A DNA stretch of 64,000 bases from the NCBI GenBank assembly GCA_029204225.1, contig CM055112.1, positions 43,758,166 to 43,822,165 on the forward strand. Reading direction: 5' to 3'. Of the stretch, positions 10,852 through 22,415 are shown in pieces. The DNA comes from Diphasiastrum complanatum (taxonomy: Eukaryota; Streptophyta; Lycopodiopsida; Lycopodiales; Lycopodiaceae). The notes below the pieces were generated by a model that saw only the letters and a list, made by a program, of their open reading frames with translations, did no database searches and had not been told where the DNA came from. The first letter of the stretch is position 1. Each line of letters opens with the position of its first letter. The translations under genes were made by a program, and so were the position numbers.

Positions 10852-11549
10852 TCACGTATAGACAAAGTCCGCAGATTTCAGCCGTATACTATACATGTAC
10901 TCGTTTGCATAAACAATACGAATAATTCGAAATCGTCGAAGAGGTTTCCCATCTAAGACGAGGCAATCGTCGGTACTGCAGCGACGGAAAATTTTGGGAT
11001 CCACCAGGTTGTATGATGCGAATTGGCCGCAATAAACATGAACATTATACGGCCGCATAGTCTTCTTTGAGCGGCAAGTATTCACTATCTCCAGTGCAAA
11101 TTCAGGGATCCCATCTGCACTAAAGCCTAAATAGTGCTGAGAGATTCTAATATCTTTTCCCGAACATACGTAGTGACCTGTAGGTTGCAGTAAAGAGGAG
11201 CTTATACTCAAACGCATGGATTAGAGCTCACTCTCAAAATATATCACTATATCGGGAATATCAAACACCCACAAGATATGCTTTTGCGACTGTTGAAATC
11301 ATGTGAGGTTTGGATCGAATAAGGCGGTTACCTGATGTATGACGCGCCGAGCGGTTTGCATCTTTGCTGTGTATCGCGTCGTCAGAAGTTGAGTTGAAGA
11401 TGCTTCCTATCGGAGCTTGCCTATTCATACCTGCAAAACCTTCGTGGATTGAAATATTCCAGGAACCTAGTTCGGAAATGACAGATAGAGGTACCAATAT
11501 GATGATGGCAGCAAACTTATCAACTACGTCACATTGGCATTATCAATGA
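10852..11549 (-). pseudogene. TPD1-like: TPD1-like secreted protein, truncated copy (exons 2-3)
   Basis: Minus-strand exon 3 (10852-11177) encodes the TPD1 core: CSGKDIRISQ, IPEFALEIVNTC, VHVYCGQFASYNLVDP, DDCLVLDGKPL and VYANEYMYSI. Exon 2 (11332-11430, 99 bp) encodes GMNRQAPIGS to ARHTS. Introns keep GT-AG ends and phase 1. The protein ends SADFVYT-stop, two residues longer than the copy at 48 kb. Exon 1 with the signal peptide is missing: about 120 bp of intron 1 remain and the sequence switches to copia RNase H at about 11550. Without a signal peptide it cannot give the normal secreted product. Confidence 0.85.
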
Positions 11550-12041
11550 AAACCTAGCCTTTGAAACAACAATACTTTTATTAATCACTCCAATTGAAGA
11601 TCTAAGCATGACAAATGAATCTTTAGGTAAGGATTTAGTAAACAAATCAGCCAAGCAACGCTTGATATCTTTGGCTTGCACTTTCTCCCTCAGGAAACGA
11701 TGAGCAATCTCGATGTGTTTGCTCCTTGCATGGAATGTAGGATTAGTTGCAAGTAATTGGGCTGATTGGTTGTCACAATAGATGATTGGGATCTCATCCT
11801 CCATGACATGAAGCTCCACCAATAGCCTTTTGAGCCACAAGACCTCCTGGCATGTTGATGTCAAGGCCTTGTACTCAGATTCTGTGGAAGATAAGGAGAT
11901 GGTATCTTGCTTTTTGGAAAGCCATGATACTACTCCATCACATAGAAGGGTGGCAAAAGAAATTGTTGATTTCCTATCCACTTTGTCACCTGCAAAATCT
12001 AGTCACTGAAGGCTCTTAAGCCAAGATTAGTACCACCGTAG
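11550..12041 (-). pseudogene. Ty1/copia RNase H, copy B2
   Basis: Minus-strand copy of the RNase H at 3490, with DRKSTISFATLL, KKQDTISLSSTESEYKAL and YCDNQSAQLLA intact. Its 3' end is cut at 11550 inside the sequence after VVSKARF, where it meets intron 1 of the TPD1-like fragment. Relative to B1 it has KQD and CDN instead of KQG and CDS, as in B4 and B5. Confidence 0.85.
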
Positions 12042-12079
12042 TCCATTGCAATAGTACAGAACAACCAATTAATAGAACA

Positions 12080-12790
12080 TCGCTTTTATAGAACCCAGAA
12101 CTAACCATCACAAGAATATGTAGATACAAGGAATAACACTGCTCAATTGCATTCCATAGTCGAGTGCAGAACACCTAAAGTTATAGGCTGACTAGCAAAC
12201 ATAGTCAACATTTTTAAACACCTAAAATTACAGACTAAACAGCAAGCAGAGTCAACATTGCCACTGCTAAGAGGTCTTAGGCAAGAGAATTCATCTTGCT
12301 GCTTGCAGTACAAAATAGAATCTGGAGTACTGAACATTTAAAACGCTTGGCTCTCACCCTTAGTCTTTTGAACACTACTGCCTAAATAGTGTAAAATCCA
12401 AAAGCCCCCAATCTGGCTCCAAATGTCCTATTTATATTTTTGTGAGGATACTTCAATCCAGTATCGCAACCCTTCGTAATGACCACAAGTGGTCGGTTCA
12501 GCTTCGCATAGAGACCGCATGGAAACCACAATTGATGACCTTGTGGTCACTTACGAACTGTTCGGGTTCCTCCCGAATATGACTAAACGTTAACTAACCT
12601 ATCAACTTTAACCTCATAAATGTCCTACCATGACGTCTCCTAACATCAAGACCTTACAACATAATTACATCTTCATGTAAATAAAACTCCAATTACATAA
12701 CGAACAATCCTACACTTACATTAACAACCACATATTTACAATGTCCATAGTTATGGCCAAAAAGGCCTAACACATATTTTTCGGTGGGAA
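12080..12790 (-). repeat. P block, copy 2
   Basis: Copy of the promoter-like block, with the same hairpin motifs and TATA-like segment on the minus strand. No coding potential was seen; the 64-codon frame at 12143-12337 is shared by all copies but resembles nothing known. Confidence 0.5.
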
Positions 12791-12794
12791 AACC

Positions 12795-13348
12795 GAGTTC
12801 ATCTCCCAGCTTTCTTCTGTCGCTTCCTCTTTTTGACGTCTTTGCTATTGTGTTCACTCTCACTTTCACTTGATGTATGCATTCCTGAACAATGAGTCAC
12901 AGATTTGCCTCTGCCCTGTGCATCGATCGTAATTGGTTTGTATCTCGCCGTCATAGGTGGTGATGTTTGGTTTTGGTGAGGGGGTTGTCAATCCATACCG
13001 CAATGGCTTCAGTAAGCGATTCTGATAATCATCTATGATGCATGATACCAATCGTGGTGTTTGCTTTGTCAGCATTAGTTTGTTCAGCCATTCAATGGTG
13101 ATTGGTGTGTACTCACTGCTGAAAATCCTCCTCCCAACGACATATATCCTTCATAATAGTGGATATGAATCATCCACATATTTCACTATCACTGTGTATA
13201 AGGTCTCAAAATTCCGACATTCTCCGGCCAGCCAAGGTTTAAACTTGGCCTGTCTTTGATTGGTACTATAATGTACGTCATTGTGTGCCTTGAAACTTTG
13301 CTCAGTTTCATAAAAATATTCCGCCACAGAAAACAAAGAACTTCATGT
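12795..13348 (-). pseudogene. U2 unknown ORF remnant, copy 2
   Basis: Carries FKPWLAGECRNFETLYTVIV (13151-13336) and, after a frameshift, the DDYQNRLLKPLRYGL part. A short loss near 12965 removes part of the KPRVWTSPP segment. The left boundary of the large palindrome (13238) falls inside it, so the upper part is shared with 33460-33570. Confidence 0.35.
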
Positions 13349-15370
13349 TAAGATTTCAATCCCGTCCAAAGCTCCACGCATCTGTCCCGAGATGTCCTCG
13401 AATGCACCATGTACCTTCCAGAGATACATCTCTGTCCAAGTGTCCTATCCAACATCCATTCCACTTTGCCTTGCCTTGCCAAGCTATCATTCATCCTTCA
13501 TGCACCAAGCATACGAGTCTACCAAGGACTCTGATGAATCCCCTATATTTCATGAGCTTTCTCCTGTAGGTTACACGCCTTGACAAGCATCCACAAAAAA
13601 TATGGATCACATATCAACTTGGACTACTCATTCATGCTTTTTATTTACCCAAAAGTATCCCAAGCATGAGCTCCACTACACTTCCGCCGTGAAGTGTTAA
13701 CAACTTGTCACCTCCAAACTTGTCGAAAGTTCCACCACCGCGCAAGCTTAACTCTAAAAACTCTAGTAATCCAATTGCTAGCTCACTTTCATGAGTACCT
13801 GGTTAGATGTCCTCTTCGCATCACCACTTCATGAAATGTAGTCAAGTTACTAGAACGCTTTCCAAATTTCCACTTTGGCTCATCCACCTCACGTTGTCAT
13901 TGACATCCTTCACCTTATGACTGCCACCATTGCATTGCCACCATTAAGCTAGTGTAAACGTCTCCTCAACGAGACATTTCTCCCTTGCAAAAGCATGTGA
14001 AGCAACCACAACCACTGAATCTGACAATGCCCTTGTAGATTTTCACCTTGAGAGGCCCCCTCCAACCGTCCCTTGAGCCTGGTTAGTTCAAACTTCCAAA
14101 AAGTTGAATCAGTAGACATGAACTATTTCACTATGTCCATCGGCATAATGTGGCACCATACCTGGCTCTCTCCTATGGTTGGTTTCCCTCTCTCAATTTT
14201 TGCCAATAAAGAGTTTCACGATGCCTCATTGCAAGTTTTCCGCATCTTCTAGCTTTCTCCAATGCAATTCCGCCCTTTCCGCTCTCCCTCACAATATACT
14301 GTGCTTAGGCTCTTCAAAACTGCTTGACAACCACTTTAGAGCTCCTTGGCTATAGGCACACACCCTTTTCCTAGCCTGCCCCACAGACTTTCAACCAAAA
14401 ATTGGGCTTAATTTGGCACATAAGTCACCAAATAGCGAAAATCGTACCTCATTGGGTCACTTATCTCCTGCTCCATTGAATGGTGTCAAGAATGCATCAA
14501 AATGCATTTCTCCCTTGACGATGTTGTTGCTCTGTCTGTCAGCTTCACACAGGGTTTTACAAGCTCCAATTTGGCCCTTATTTGGCCCCAAAAGCCCTCC
14601 TCTAGCCAACGTTAGGCCCTTCCTAAGTGGCCTTAGAGAATGAGTTCAAAAAATGAACTGTTTCTTCATCTCGAAGAGCTCCTACCCTTCAATGCCAAAT
14701 TCACCAGTCGGGCCCCTTCTTACATTTTAGTATGAAGATTTTTATTGAAGAGAAGTACAATTTCTCGCTTCATAGCCCTTCGGGCCTTTTCAGCCCACAT
14801 CTAGCAGTTCACTTACATCTATAGTCCTAATTCTCCTGATGTTCACCGTCAATCATCTCTAGCCTTGATCCGACAGCCTTCCATACATCTGTGCATGGAG
14901 ATGAGTTCCTCCAGCCATGAGACACTTACTTACACTAGGTAACCTTTCATTCTCTGCACGGGCGAGGGTCGCGTCCTCATTCCGTCTTCTCTTTGTCCAC
15001 ACAACATCCTTTCTTCCACGAGCTATGGCTTTGGATGCTGATCGATTCAACACGTTTTATTCTCCATGGCCAGGCGCGGCCTCTTGGCTGTTGGCTTGCA
15101 CTCCCAGGCGCCCTCCCATAGCCATTTACAGCATAAGATTTGGTCTCCTACAATTAGAAATCAATGCTTTTTTCTTTTTAAATCCTATCCATCATATTGG
15201 GTACCTGAGAAAACTTGATCCAATGCCATAACTAGTTAGTGGTTGTCTGCGGCCCTCTTGCATCCTTTCTAACTCACCAGGGCGCCCACCTGTAGCTCTT
15301 TTCAGATCCAGAAATGATCTCATACAGCTTGAGAAAGGTGATTTTCTTCCAAAAAATCCTAGCTGCCCTA
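13349..15370 (-). mobile_element. L-element internal region, copy L6 (left arm)
   Basis: Minus-strand copy of the non-coding L element without its LTR. It runs from the leader's 'cagctaggatttttt' (about 15363) to the distal end near 13349. It holds the part missing from L1 and L2, including the stretch around 13680-14040. The short frames on both strands are not conserved as proteins. It joins U2 at 13349 and the integrase linker at 15370. Confidence 0.55.
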
Positions 15371-16296
15371 CTAAACTGAAACAGTGCATAACTGTAAACT
15401 ACAATCACAGTTGAGCTTACTATTTCTAACTTTAAAAACATCCTGACCACACCTTTCTAGTGGTTTTTGTTGTCTGTCAGATCTTCTCACAATTGGTTTT
15501 GAGTTATGATTCGAGCTTTTCTACTGGAATTCGAGCTGGTGATTCGAGTCTATCATGTACTTGATCTTGACCTCCCTCTGAATCTGGTAATTCTCTTTCA
15601 TCTTCTGCTTGTCTTTTCTATCGTCGTTGGTAGCTCATAATAGTTTTTGAGAATTTCATAGCCGGCTAGATCACTGTCTGCTATGTATTTTGACTCATCA
15701 AATTTGACATCTGGAACAACTTTCATCTTGCCAGTTTTGGGTACATAGACATGATAATATGATGAATGTAACTCGAATCCTACCAGAAAACCTTGTTCTG
15801 TCTTTTCATCAAGTTTCTTTCCCAGCTTATCTGGTATGTGCATATACATTGAGCATCCAAATGTCCAAACATGTGCTAGATTTGGCTTTGACTTCCACCA
15901 TATCTCATGAGGACTTTTATCTAGTATTCGAGATTTTAGAATACTATTATGAAGATAATTTGATGTAGCCACTGCTTCTGCCCACAACAGTTTTGGTGCC
16001 TTCGCATGAGCCATCATCCACCTTGCAACTTCCATCAGTGTACAATTTCTTCGTTCAGCTATTCCATTGTGCTGAGGTGTGTAAGATGCAGTCTTTGTAT
16101 GCATAATACCTTGATCAGTACAGTAAGCCTTAAATTCGTTGGAAATGTACTCATCTCCACAATCTGTGCGAATCTATTTCAACTTATCGCTTGCAACCCA
16201 ATTCGTATACTCAACGAATTTCTCGAAAGCTTCAGATTTAGTACAAATAAAGTATACCACAACAAACTTGCTGATTTGAATTGCTTTATAAAATGA
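15371..16296 (-). pseudogene. Ty1/copia integrase fragment, copy A3 (left arm)
   Basis: Minus-strand frame 15598-16104 covers HTKTASYTPQHNGIAERRN through WWKSKP, VWTFGCSMYMHIP and the C-terminal KYIADSDLAGYEIL. Upstream the core reads VVVYFICTKSEAFEKF. The TDRGGEY motif is TDCGDEY here, a change shared with the right arm only, and the preceding in-frame TAG is present. This is the only copy with the canonical PQHNG and a long uninterrupted frame. The linker follows to 15371. Confidence 0.85.
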
Positions 16297-16559
16297 GTAA
16301 TCATTAACAATTATATGAATTAATTTTCTAGGAAGTGCAGAAGCGCACTAAATATCGTTACATGTGGACGTAATACAAAATATTGTTCATACCAGTTCTA
16401 TAGTGGCAGGATGTTACAAACCCTTATGTCAAGTAATTTTGGGTAGGATTGTATGATAATTTTTATAATGGGTACTTGGAAAATGCTATGTATACCCAAT
16501 TTCATTATAGTTTAGCAACTAGATTAACTGTAGCACATAAGTTGCAATTATATTACGGG
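16297..16559. other. Intervening non-coding sequence
   Basis: Left-arm copy of 5641-5929. No ORF, RNA gene or clear signal was found. Confidence 0.4.
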
Positions 16560-17350
16560 TTGTGTGCATATCTTGCGGTCTTACGATGACAGTGTTACGG
16601 TCCCTTCAGTTCAGAACAGATATGATGGTGAACGGCTGATTGACTACATCCATACAGAGTGATGAGACCAAGGTCCAGTCAGAGTAGTATGAATTTTGGC
16701 AGTAGTCGGATTTGAAGGCACATGCAGCATTGGCATGGGCGGTTTTACAGGGCAAAATGAAGGTAAACATTTCCGACGGGATTGAAATCTTAACATGAAG
16801 TTCTATGTTTTTTGTGGTGGAATATTTTTATGAAACTGAGCAAAGTTTCAAGGCACACAATCACGTACATTATAGTACCAATCAAAGACAGGCCAAGTTT
16901 AAACCTTGGCTAGCCGATGAATGTCGGAATTTTGACACCTTATACACAGTGATAGTGAAATATGTGGATGATTCATATCCACTATTATGAAGGATATATT
17001 GTCATTGGGAGGAGGATTTTCAGCAGTGAGTACACACCAATCACCATTGAATGGCTGAACAAACTAATGCTGACAAAGCAAACACCACGATTGGTATCAG
17101 GCATCATAGATGATTATCAGAATCGCTTACTGAAGCCATTGCGGTATGGATTGACCACCCCCTCACCAAAACCAAGGGTTTGGACATCACCACCTATGAC
17201 GGCGAGATACAAACCAATTGCGATCGATGCACAGGGCAGAGGTGAATTTGTGACTCATTGTTCATGAATGCATACACCAAGTGAAAGTGAGCGTGAACAC
17301 AATAGCAAAGACATCAAAAAGAGGAAGCGACAGAAAAAAGCTAGGAGATG
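16560..17350 (+). pseudogene. U2 unknown ORF remnant, copy 3 (left arm)
   Basis: Fullest readable copy. In order: SDLKAHAALAWAVLQGKMKV (about 16700-16760), a stop, YFYETEQSFKAHNHVHYSTN (from 16805), FKPWLADECRNFDTLYTVIV, a frameshift near 16985, then IVIGRRIFSSEYTPITIEWL, DDYQNRLLKPLRYGL, KPRVWTSPPMTARYKPI, an interrupted acidic patch, and a Lys/Arg-rich tail. The collinear pieces imply a single ancestral protein of roughly 250 residues or more. The family is not recognised. Confidence 0.4.
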
Positions 17351-17378
17351 AACTCGGTTTTTCACACCGGAAAATATG

Positions 17379-18091
17379 TGTTAGGCCTTTTTGGCCATAA
17401 CAATGGACATTGTAAATATGTGGTTGTTAATGTAAGTGTAGGATTGTTGGTTATGTAATTGGAGTTTTATTTAGATAAAGATGTAATTATGTTGTAAGGT
17501 CTTGATGTTAGGAGACGTCATGGTAGGACATTTATGAGGTTAAAGTTGATAGGTTAGTTAACGTTTAGTCATATTCGGGAGGAACCCGAATAGTTCGTAA
17601 GTGACCACAAGGTCATCAATTGTGGTTTCCATGCGGTCTCTATGCGAAGCTGAACCGACCACTTGTGGTCATTACGAAGGGTTGCGATACTGGATTGTAG
17701 ATATAAATAGGACATTTGGAGCTAGATTGGGGGCTTTTGGATTTTACACTATTTAGGCAGTAGTGTTCAAAAGACTAAGGGTGAGAGCCAGGCGTTTTAA
17801 ATGTTCAGTACTCCAGATTCTATTTTGTACTGCAAGCAGCAAGATGAATTCTCTTGCCTAAGACCTCTTAGCAGTGGCAATGTTGACTCTGCTTGCTGTT
17901 TAGTTTGTAATTTTAGGTGTTTGGAAATGTTGACTATGTTTGCTAGTCAGCATATAACTTTAGGTGTTTTGCACTCGACTATGGAATGCAATTGAGCAGT
18001 GTTATTCCTTGTATCTACATATTCTTGGGATGGTTAGTTCTGGGTTAATAGCGATGTTCTATTAATTGGTTGTTATGTACTATTGCAATGG
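17379..18091 (+). repeat. P block, copy 3 (left arm)
   Basis: It starts with TGTTAGGCC right after U2 and runs to the RNase H remnant. A TATA box is likely at 17702-17708 ('tataaat'). A hairpin GACCACTTGTGGTC lies at 17657-17670, and the inverted repeat ATTCGGG...CCCGAAT at 17573-17591. It may be an LTR of an unrecognised element or a captured promoter; no polypurine tract precedes it. Confidence 0.5.
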
Positions 18092-18695
18092 AGTACGGTG
18101 GTACTAATCTTTGCTTAAGAGCCTATAGTGACTAGATTTTGCAGGTGACAAAGTGGATAGGAAATCAACAATCGCTTTTGCCACCCTTCTATGTGATGGA
18201 GTAGTATCATGGCTTTCCAAAAAGCAAGGTACCATCTCCTTATCTTCCACAGAATCTGAGTACAAGGCCTTGACATCAACATGCCAGGAGGTCTTGTGGC
18301 TCAAAAGGCTATTGGTGGAGCTTCATGTCATGGAGGATGAGATCCCAATCATCTATTGTGACAGCCAATCAGCCCAATTACTTGCAACTAATCCTACATT
18401 CCATGCAAGGAGCAAACACATCGAGATTGCTCATCGTTTCATGAGGGAGAAAGTGCAAGCCAAAGAGACAAAGCGTTGCTTGGCTGATTTGTTTACTAAA
18501 TCCTTACCTAAAGATTCATTTGTCAAGCTTAGATCTTCAATTGGAGTGATTAATAAAACTATTGTTGTTTCGAAGGCTAGATTTGAGGAGGAGCTTGAAA
18601 AATTGCCTACATTGGCAAATCTAGCCATTCTCAATATATTTTTGTTAGTCACTTGTGTGGCCAAAGTGCCACATGGCAATCTACACATAATGTAG
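18092..18695 (+). pseudogene. Ty1/copia RNase H, copy B3 (left arm)
   Basis: 180-codon frame (18153-18695) with all conserved RNase H segments, KKQG and CDS variants as in B1, and LADLFTKSLPKDSF near the end. The N-terminal YGGTN...SDFAGDK piece lies upstream, broken by a frameshift. A purine-rich 'gaggaggagcttgaaaaa' follows at about 18583, a possible decayed polypurine tract, but here it is inside the open frame. Confidence 0.88.
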
Positions 18696-18703
18696 GTTAC
18701 CAC

Positions 18704-19242
18704 GAGTCAAGAGGAGTGGTTGTGTCCATTTGGTAGTGATTCCTACTTTGTAGGATCTAGACCTTGATTTATGATGAGATTTGTACCTACCATGCACCTA
18801 CCAAGCATGACTCTAGGATCTGGGCTAGGGTTTTCACTTTAGGGCAAGAAAGTTGAGTCTACTTCTTTATTACATGCTGGATTTTCACCTAACTTTTCAA
18901 TGGAAGTGTCTTTTACTTTTCCATTCTCCATATTTTGGAACCTCAAGAGGAAACTCAGATTTTTTCTCTTTGTATGATAATAGTGATTGATTCCAATGAA
19001 ACCCAGCTTTGGCACACATTAACCTTTTTCTACAGGCCATACAACAGCCTGACTTTCACACGTGTGAACTCGGGATTCAGTTCTTGATCAATGTTTTGAT
19101 TGTCTCTACTTGTTTTCTATCAAGCTGCTAAACTAGATCTTGTTTTTGGTTGACTAGTATGTGATAGATTGTTAATCAAGCACACAATCAACCTTGTGGA
19201 TCTTCTAAGATCCATTTTTGGTCCTTAAAGTACTGTACTTTC
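18704..19242. other. Non-coding part of the mosaic block (left arm)
   Basis: Inverted copy of 2961-3481. Nothing coding was seen. Confidence 0.45.
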
Positions 19243-19712
19243 ACATTTTAAAGGAACTAAATTTGATGCGGATGCTTGCGTGCTTCCAAACAAATAATAG
19301 ACAATGTACGAATCAAATTTCCACTCTCCTCAAAGCACTCCCTCCTTTCATTTTGTAAATGTGTCGGAGTTATGCGCTGAACTACACAAAGGATTTCACT
19401 GACACTGAATAATCTAGTTTGTCCTTTGTTTTTAGTTATGAAGACCCCAACATTTGAATCATTCTCATCATAATACAAATCTTTGACTTCTCCTAACATC
19501 CTTGACTCTTGAAAGGTGTTATCACCTCTCAATTTAGACATAGTTAGATTTTGCCTATCAATTGATGACAAGGAAATGTAAGGAAAGTTTGTAAATGAAT
19601 AGCTTGATACTCCTTTTGTTGTAGGATCCACATTTGAATCTTTACGGCCTTCATTCAAAGTTCTAGATTCTTTTTTATAGTGCTTTCCACTTTGTTGAGT
19701 TTTGGCACACAC
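19243..19712 (-). pseudogene. U1 possible BAH-domain remnant, copy 2 (left arm)
   Basis: Minus-strand frame of 151 codons. The N-terminus extends further than copy 1 (CAKTQQSGKHYKKESRTLNE), followed by the LYYDENDSNVGVFITKNKG core. A frameshift after NLIRTLS replaces the usual C-terminus. Confidence 0.4.
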
Positions 19713-20156
19713 ATGTGCTTTGTAAGCTTCTTGTCAAAAATAACATATGAATTGTTAAAAATTATAAAACATATCTATCATCTGTTGTGAATGTTTGGGG
19801 GATCCTACCCATGTAAATATTTTGCACATATCCAAGGTATGTGAATTGAGCACATATCCTTGTAGAATAGGGCGAGTTTGCGTTAGGTAGATCAAATTCC
19901 AGTGACATGCATAAAGTCTAGTTGGTCTAGTATGATATGCAATAATGTTGACAATGTCTACTTTGACATGCATATAGAGATTCACATGGAATTGGTCAAT
20001 TATGACCTTGTAGAAACTCGAGCCACAATAAATCCATAATGTCCTAAGTTTCCATAGTGACATGCAAAGCATGCAATCACTCTAATGGACACATGCATGT
20101 AGATTTGTACATGGCTAATTGAGAAATTGCCATTTGGAGAAAGTAGGTAGAAGAGC
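19713..20156. other. Block between U1 and gag (left arm)
   Basis: Conserved in three places (19713-20156, 26642-27085, 41731-42199). The 105-codon minus-strand frame 19755-20072 is kept open in all three but has the composition of random AT-rich sequence and matches no family I know. Read as non-coding repeat. Confidence 0.35.
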
Positions 20157-21288
20157 CTATGTCCAGAGGTTCAAGGTTTTGGAGAAAAAGCTACAAGAGC
20201 CATTAACGGACACTAAACGCATAAAGTATTTCAGGCATAGATTGCATAAGGTTCTTCGCAGAGGAACTACATCTCTATAGGGACAACGGTTGGAACACAT
20301 TGTGAAGGTTGCTCGACAGCTGGAAGAGGAGGAGACTAGAAAGAAATACCGTAAGCACCGATGACACCACCAACGAAGCAGTTTCTCAAATTCTGACTCA
20401 GGCACCGGATCAGAGTCTTGATACTTCCATGGAATCGAATGACGGTTCCTCTTCGGATAATGGAAAAAAGTCTAAATAGCATAAAGAGAAAGTCAATGCT
20501 AAAGAGCAAGTATCTGTTTGGAATAATGACGTGGTTACCACATAATTCCAATAGGGGAATGTTAAATTTTGTAGAAATTGTTATCATGAAGGACATTATA
20601 TCAATGAATGTCCGAATAGTACCCGGTTTTGTGTTATTTGTAATGCGTACAATCATTGGGCGAATGATTGTCGCAGATTACAAGCAATAAGAACTACCAA
20701 AGCATTTGCAGTTCAAGCGCACCAACAGCAAGAACCTCAAATGCAACAGCCACCAATGCAACCGCAGTTGATGGCTTACCAATAGGGTCTGCCGATAATG
20801 CAAGGCCAGCTGCCACAATGGCCCTTCCAACGGCAAATACACTATCGTCAAAATCAGCCATCGTTATTTTAACTGTGTGATGTACCATCGTCAGTGTGTT
20901 GGTAATTTAAAATGTGGTTTACCCCCACCATGGGTCAACACTAGTTTTAATGATCAGAATCCGAGGTTAAACCAACAACCGAATCAAGGAGGAGTACATA
21001 TTCCGGAGCATCATGCTCTTGTGCAGCTGCTGATGGTTGAGGAGACATTACTGACAGATGTGCAAGCCATTACTCGACACAAGAACAAAGGAAAGGCTGT
21101 AAGGCAGGAGGCTTATAATGAGGAAGCAGGGCCGAGTACAAGTCGGGTATCTAATACAGATGTGGGTCAGATGGCCAAAGTCACTCAAGAGGTGTTGACT
21201 CAGTTCCATCAGTCACAAGGACATGCTTCCCAATTAAGCCAAACATCAAAGGGCATAAATGGATCTTTGTGAGATAGTGGATCTTCCA
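20157..21288 (+). pseudogene. Ty3/gypsy-type Gag with two zinc knuckles (left arm)
   Basis: Gag is the RNA-binding capsid/nucleocapsid protein. Two CCHC knuckles are encoded at 20570-20671: CRNCYHEGHYINEC and CVICNAYNHWANDC. A Gln-rich stretch (HQQQEPQMQQPPMQPQ) follows, then a region beginning YHRQCVGNLKCGLPPPW with NQQPNQGG and GPSTSRVS. Upstream, a charged helical segment (DDTTNEAVSQILTQ) fits Gag. Stops and a frameshift near 20875 break it. It is joined after SQTSKGINGSL to a copia RT; no protease or gypsy RT follows. Confidence 0.72.
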
Positions 21289-22415
21289 AAGAGAAAGAGA
21301 CCCATTTGGCAACAAATCGGTATATAGGATGAAGTACAATACCGATGGAACCATTGCAAAACACAAGGCAAGGCTTGTAGTGAAAGGCTATGCCATAGAG
21401 TAAGGGCATTGATTATGAGAAGACCTTCGCTTGTGTGGCTAAGTGGAACACACACTTTGCATGGTGATTGCCTTGGCGACATTATTTGGGAGGAGTCAAC
21501 ATCAAATGGATGTAAAGTCCTCTTTTTTTGAATGGTAAGCTTTAAAAAGAAGTGTACATGGAGCAACTTAGTGGGTTTGTGATACAAGACATAGTAGATT
21601 GAAGAAGGCCTTGTATGGATTTAGGCAAGCTTGGTATAGCCACTTTGATAAGTATCTCTTGTCTAGAGATTTGATACACACTTTTTCAGATTTCAACCTT
21701 TACTACTTTGCTGGCGACTCTAGCATCACACTGATTCTGTTATAAGTAGATGACCTCATAATCACAGACAATGATGATGATTTGATTAGTGCTATAAAAA
21801 TGGATCTATCCTCCAACTTTGATATGATTGACCTTGGTTAGATGTACTATTGTTTTTTTTCAGTGAAAATTTGGCAAAGACATGCTGGTATTACACTCAT
21901 GCAAATGAGTTATGTGAATAAAATCTTGAAACATTCCAAGATGTGCAATAGTATCAATTAGGTGGTTCAATGATTTATCTCCCACCTACTCATCCTGATA
22001 TAAGCTATGATGTAAGTGTTCTGAGTCAATTCATGGCTACACCTAGGGAGGCTCATTGGAAAGCGGCAAAGAGAATTCTTCATTGCATTAAAAGGACACT
22101 AACCCATGGATTTCTATATGAGAGACAACACGCTTTACCAGTTTTGCAATGCTTCATAGATTCGGATTGGACAGGCTGTGTAGATGACAGAAGATCCACC
22201 ACATATTATGCTTTTCGTATTGGTGATGGTGTGTTTTCTTGCTCTAGTAAGAAGCATGATACAATTGCTCTTTTCACCATAGAAGCAGAGTACAAAGCTC
22301 TATGTTCAGCTATGTAGGGGACAATATGGTTAAGAAGAATGATGGAAGACATAGGCATCCTACAAAGTAAGCCTACGTGTGATAGCCAGAGCACCATTCA
22401 GCTATGGTCTTTTTG
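21289..22415 (+). pseudogene. Ty1/copia RT and RNase H, copy D1 (left arm)
   Basis: RT start (YRMKYNTDGTIAKHKARLVV) is followed by stop-filled sequence with the active-site YVDD reduced to stop-VDD near 21743. RNase H is open at 21970-22317: [47 protein letters not shown] and [11 protein letters not shown], then a stop and a remnant ending DSQSTIQLWSF. About 110 bases of the RT C-terminus (KPMSPPVEVGKKL to HQL) are deleted; the same deletion occurs at 24.8 and 58.1 kb but not at 40.0 or 52.5 kb. Confidence 0.85.

Noticed and set aside
19755-20072. 105-codon ORF repeated at 26726-27043 and 41831-42148
   Set aside because: Open in all three copies, but composition is that of random AT-rich sequence. 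Three recent copies of one block do not amount to evidence of coding.
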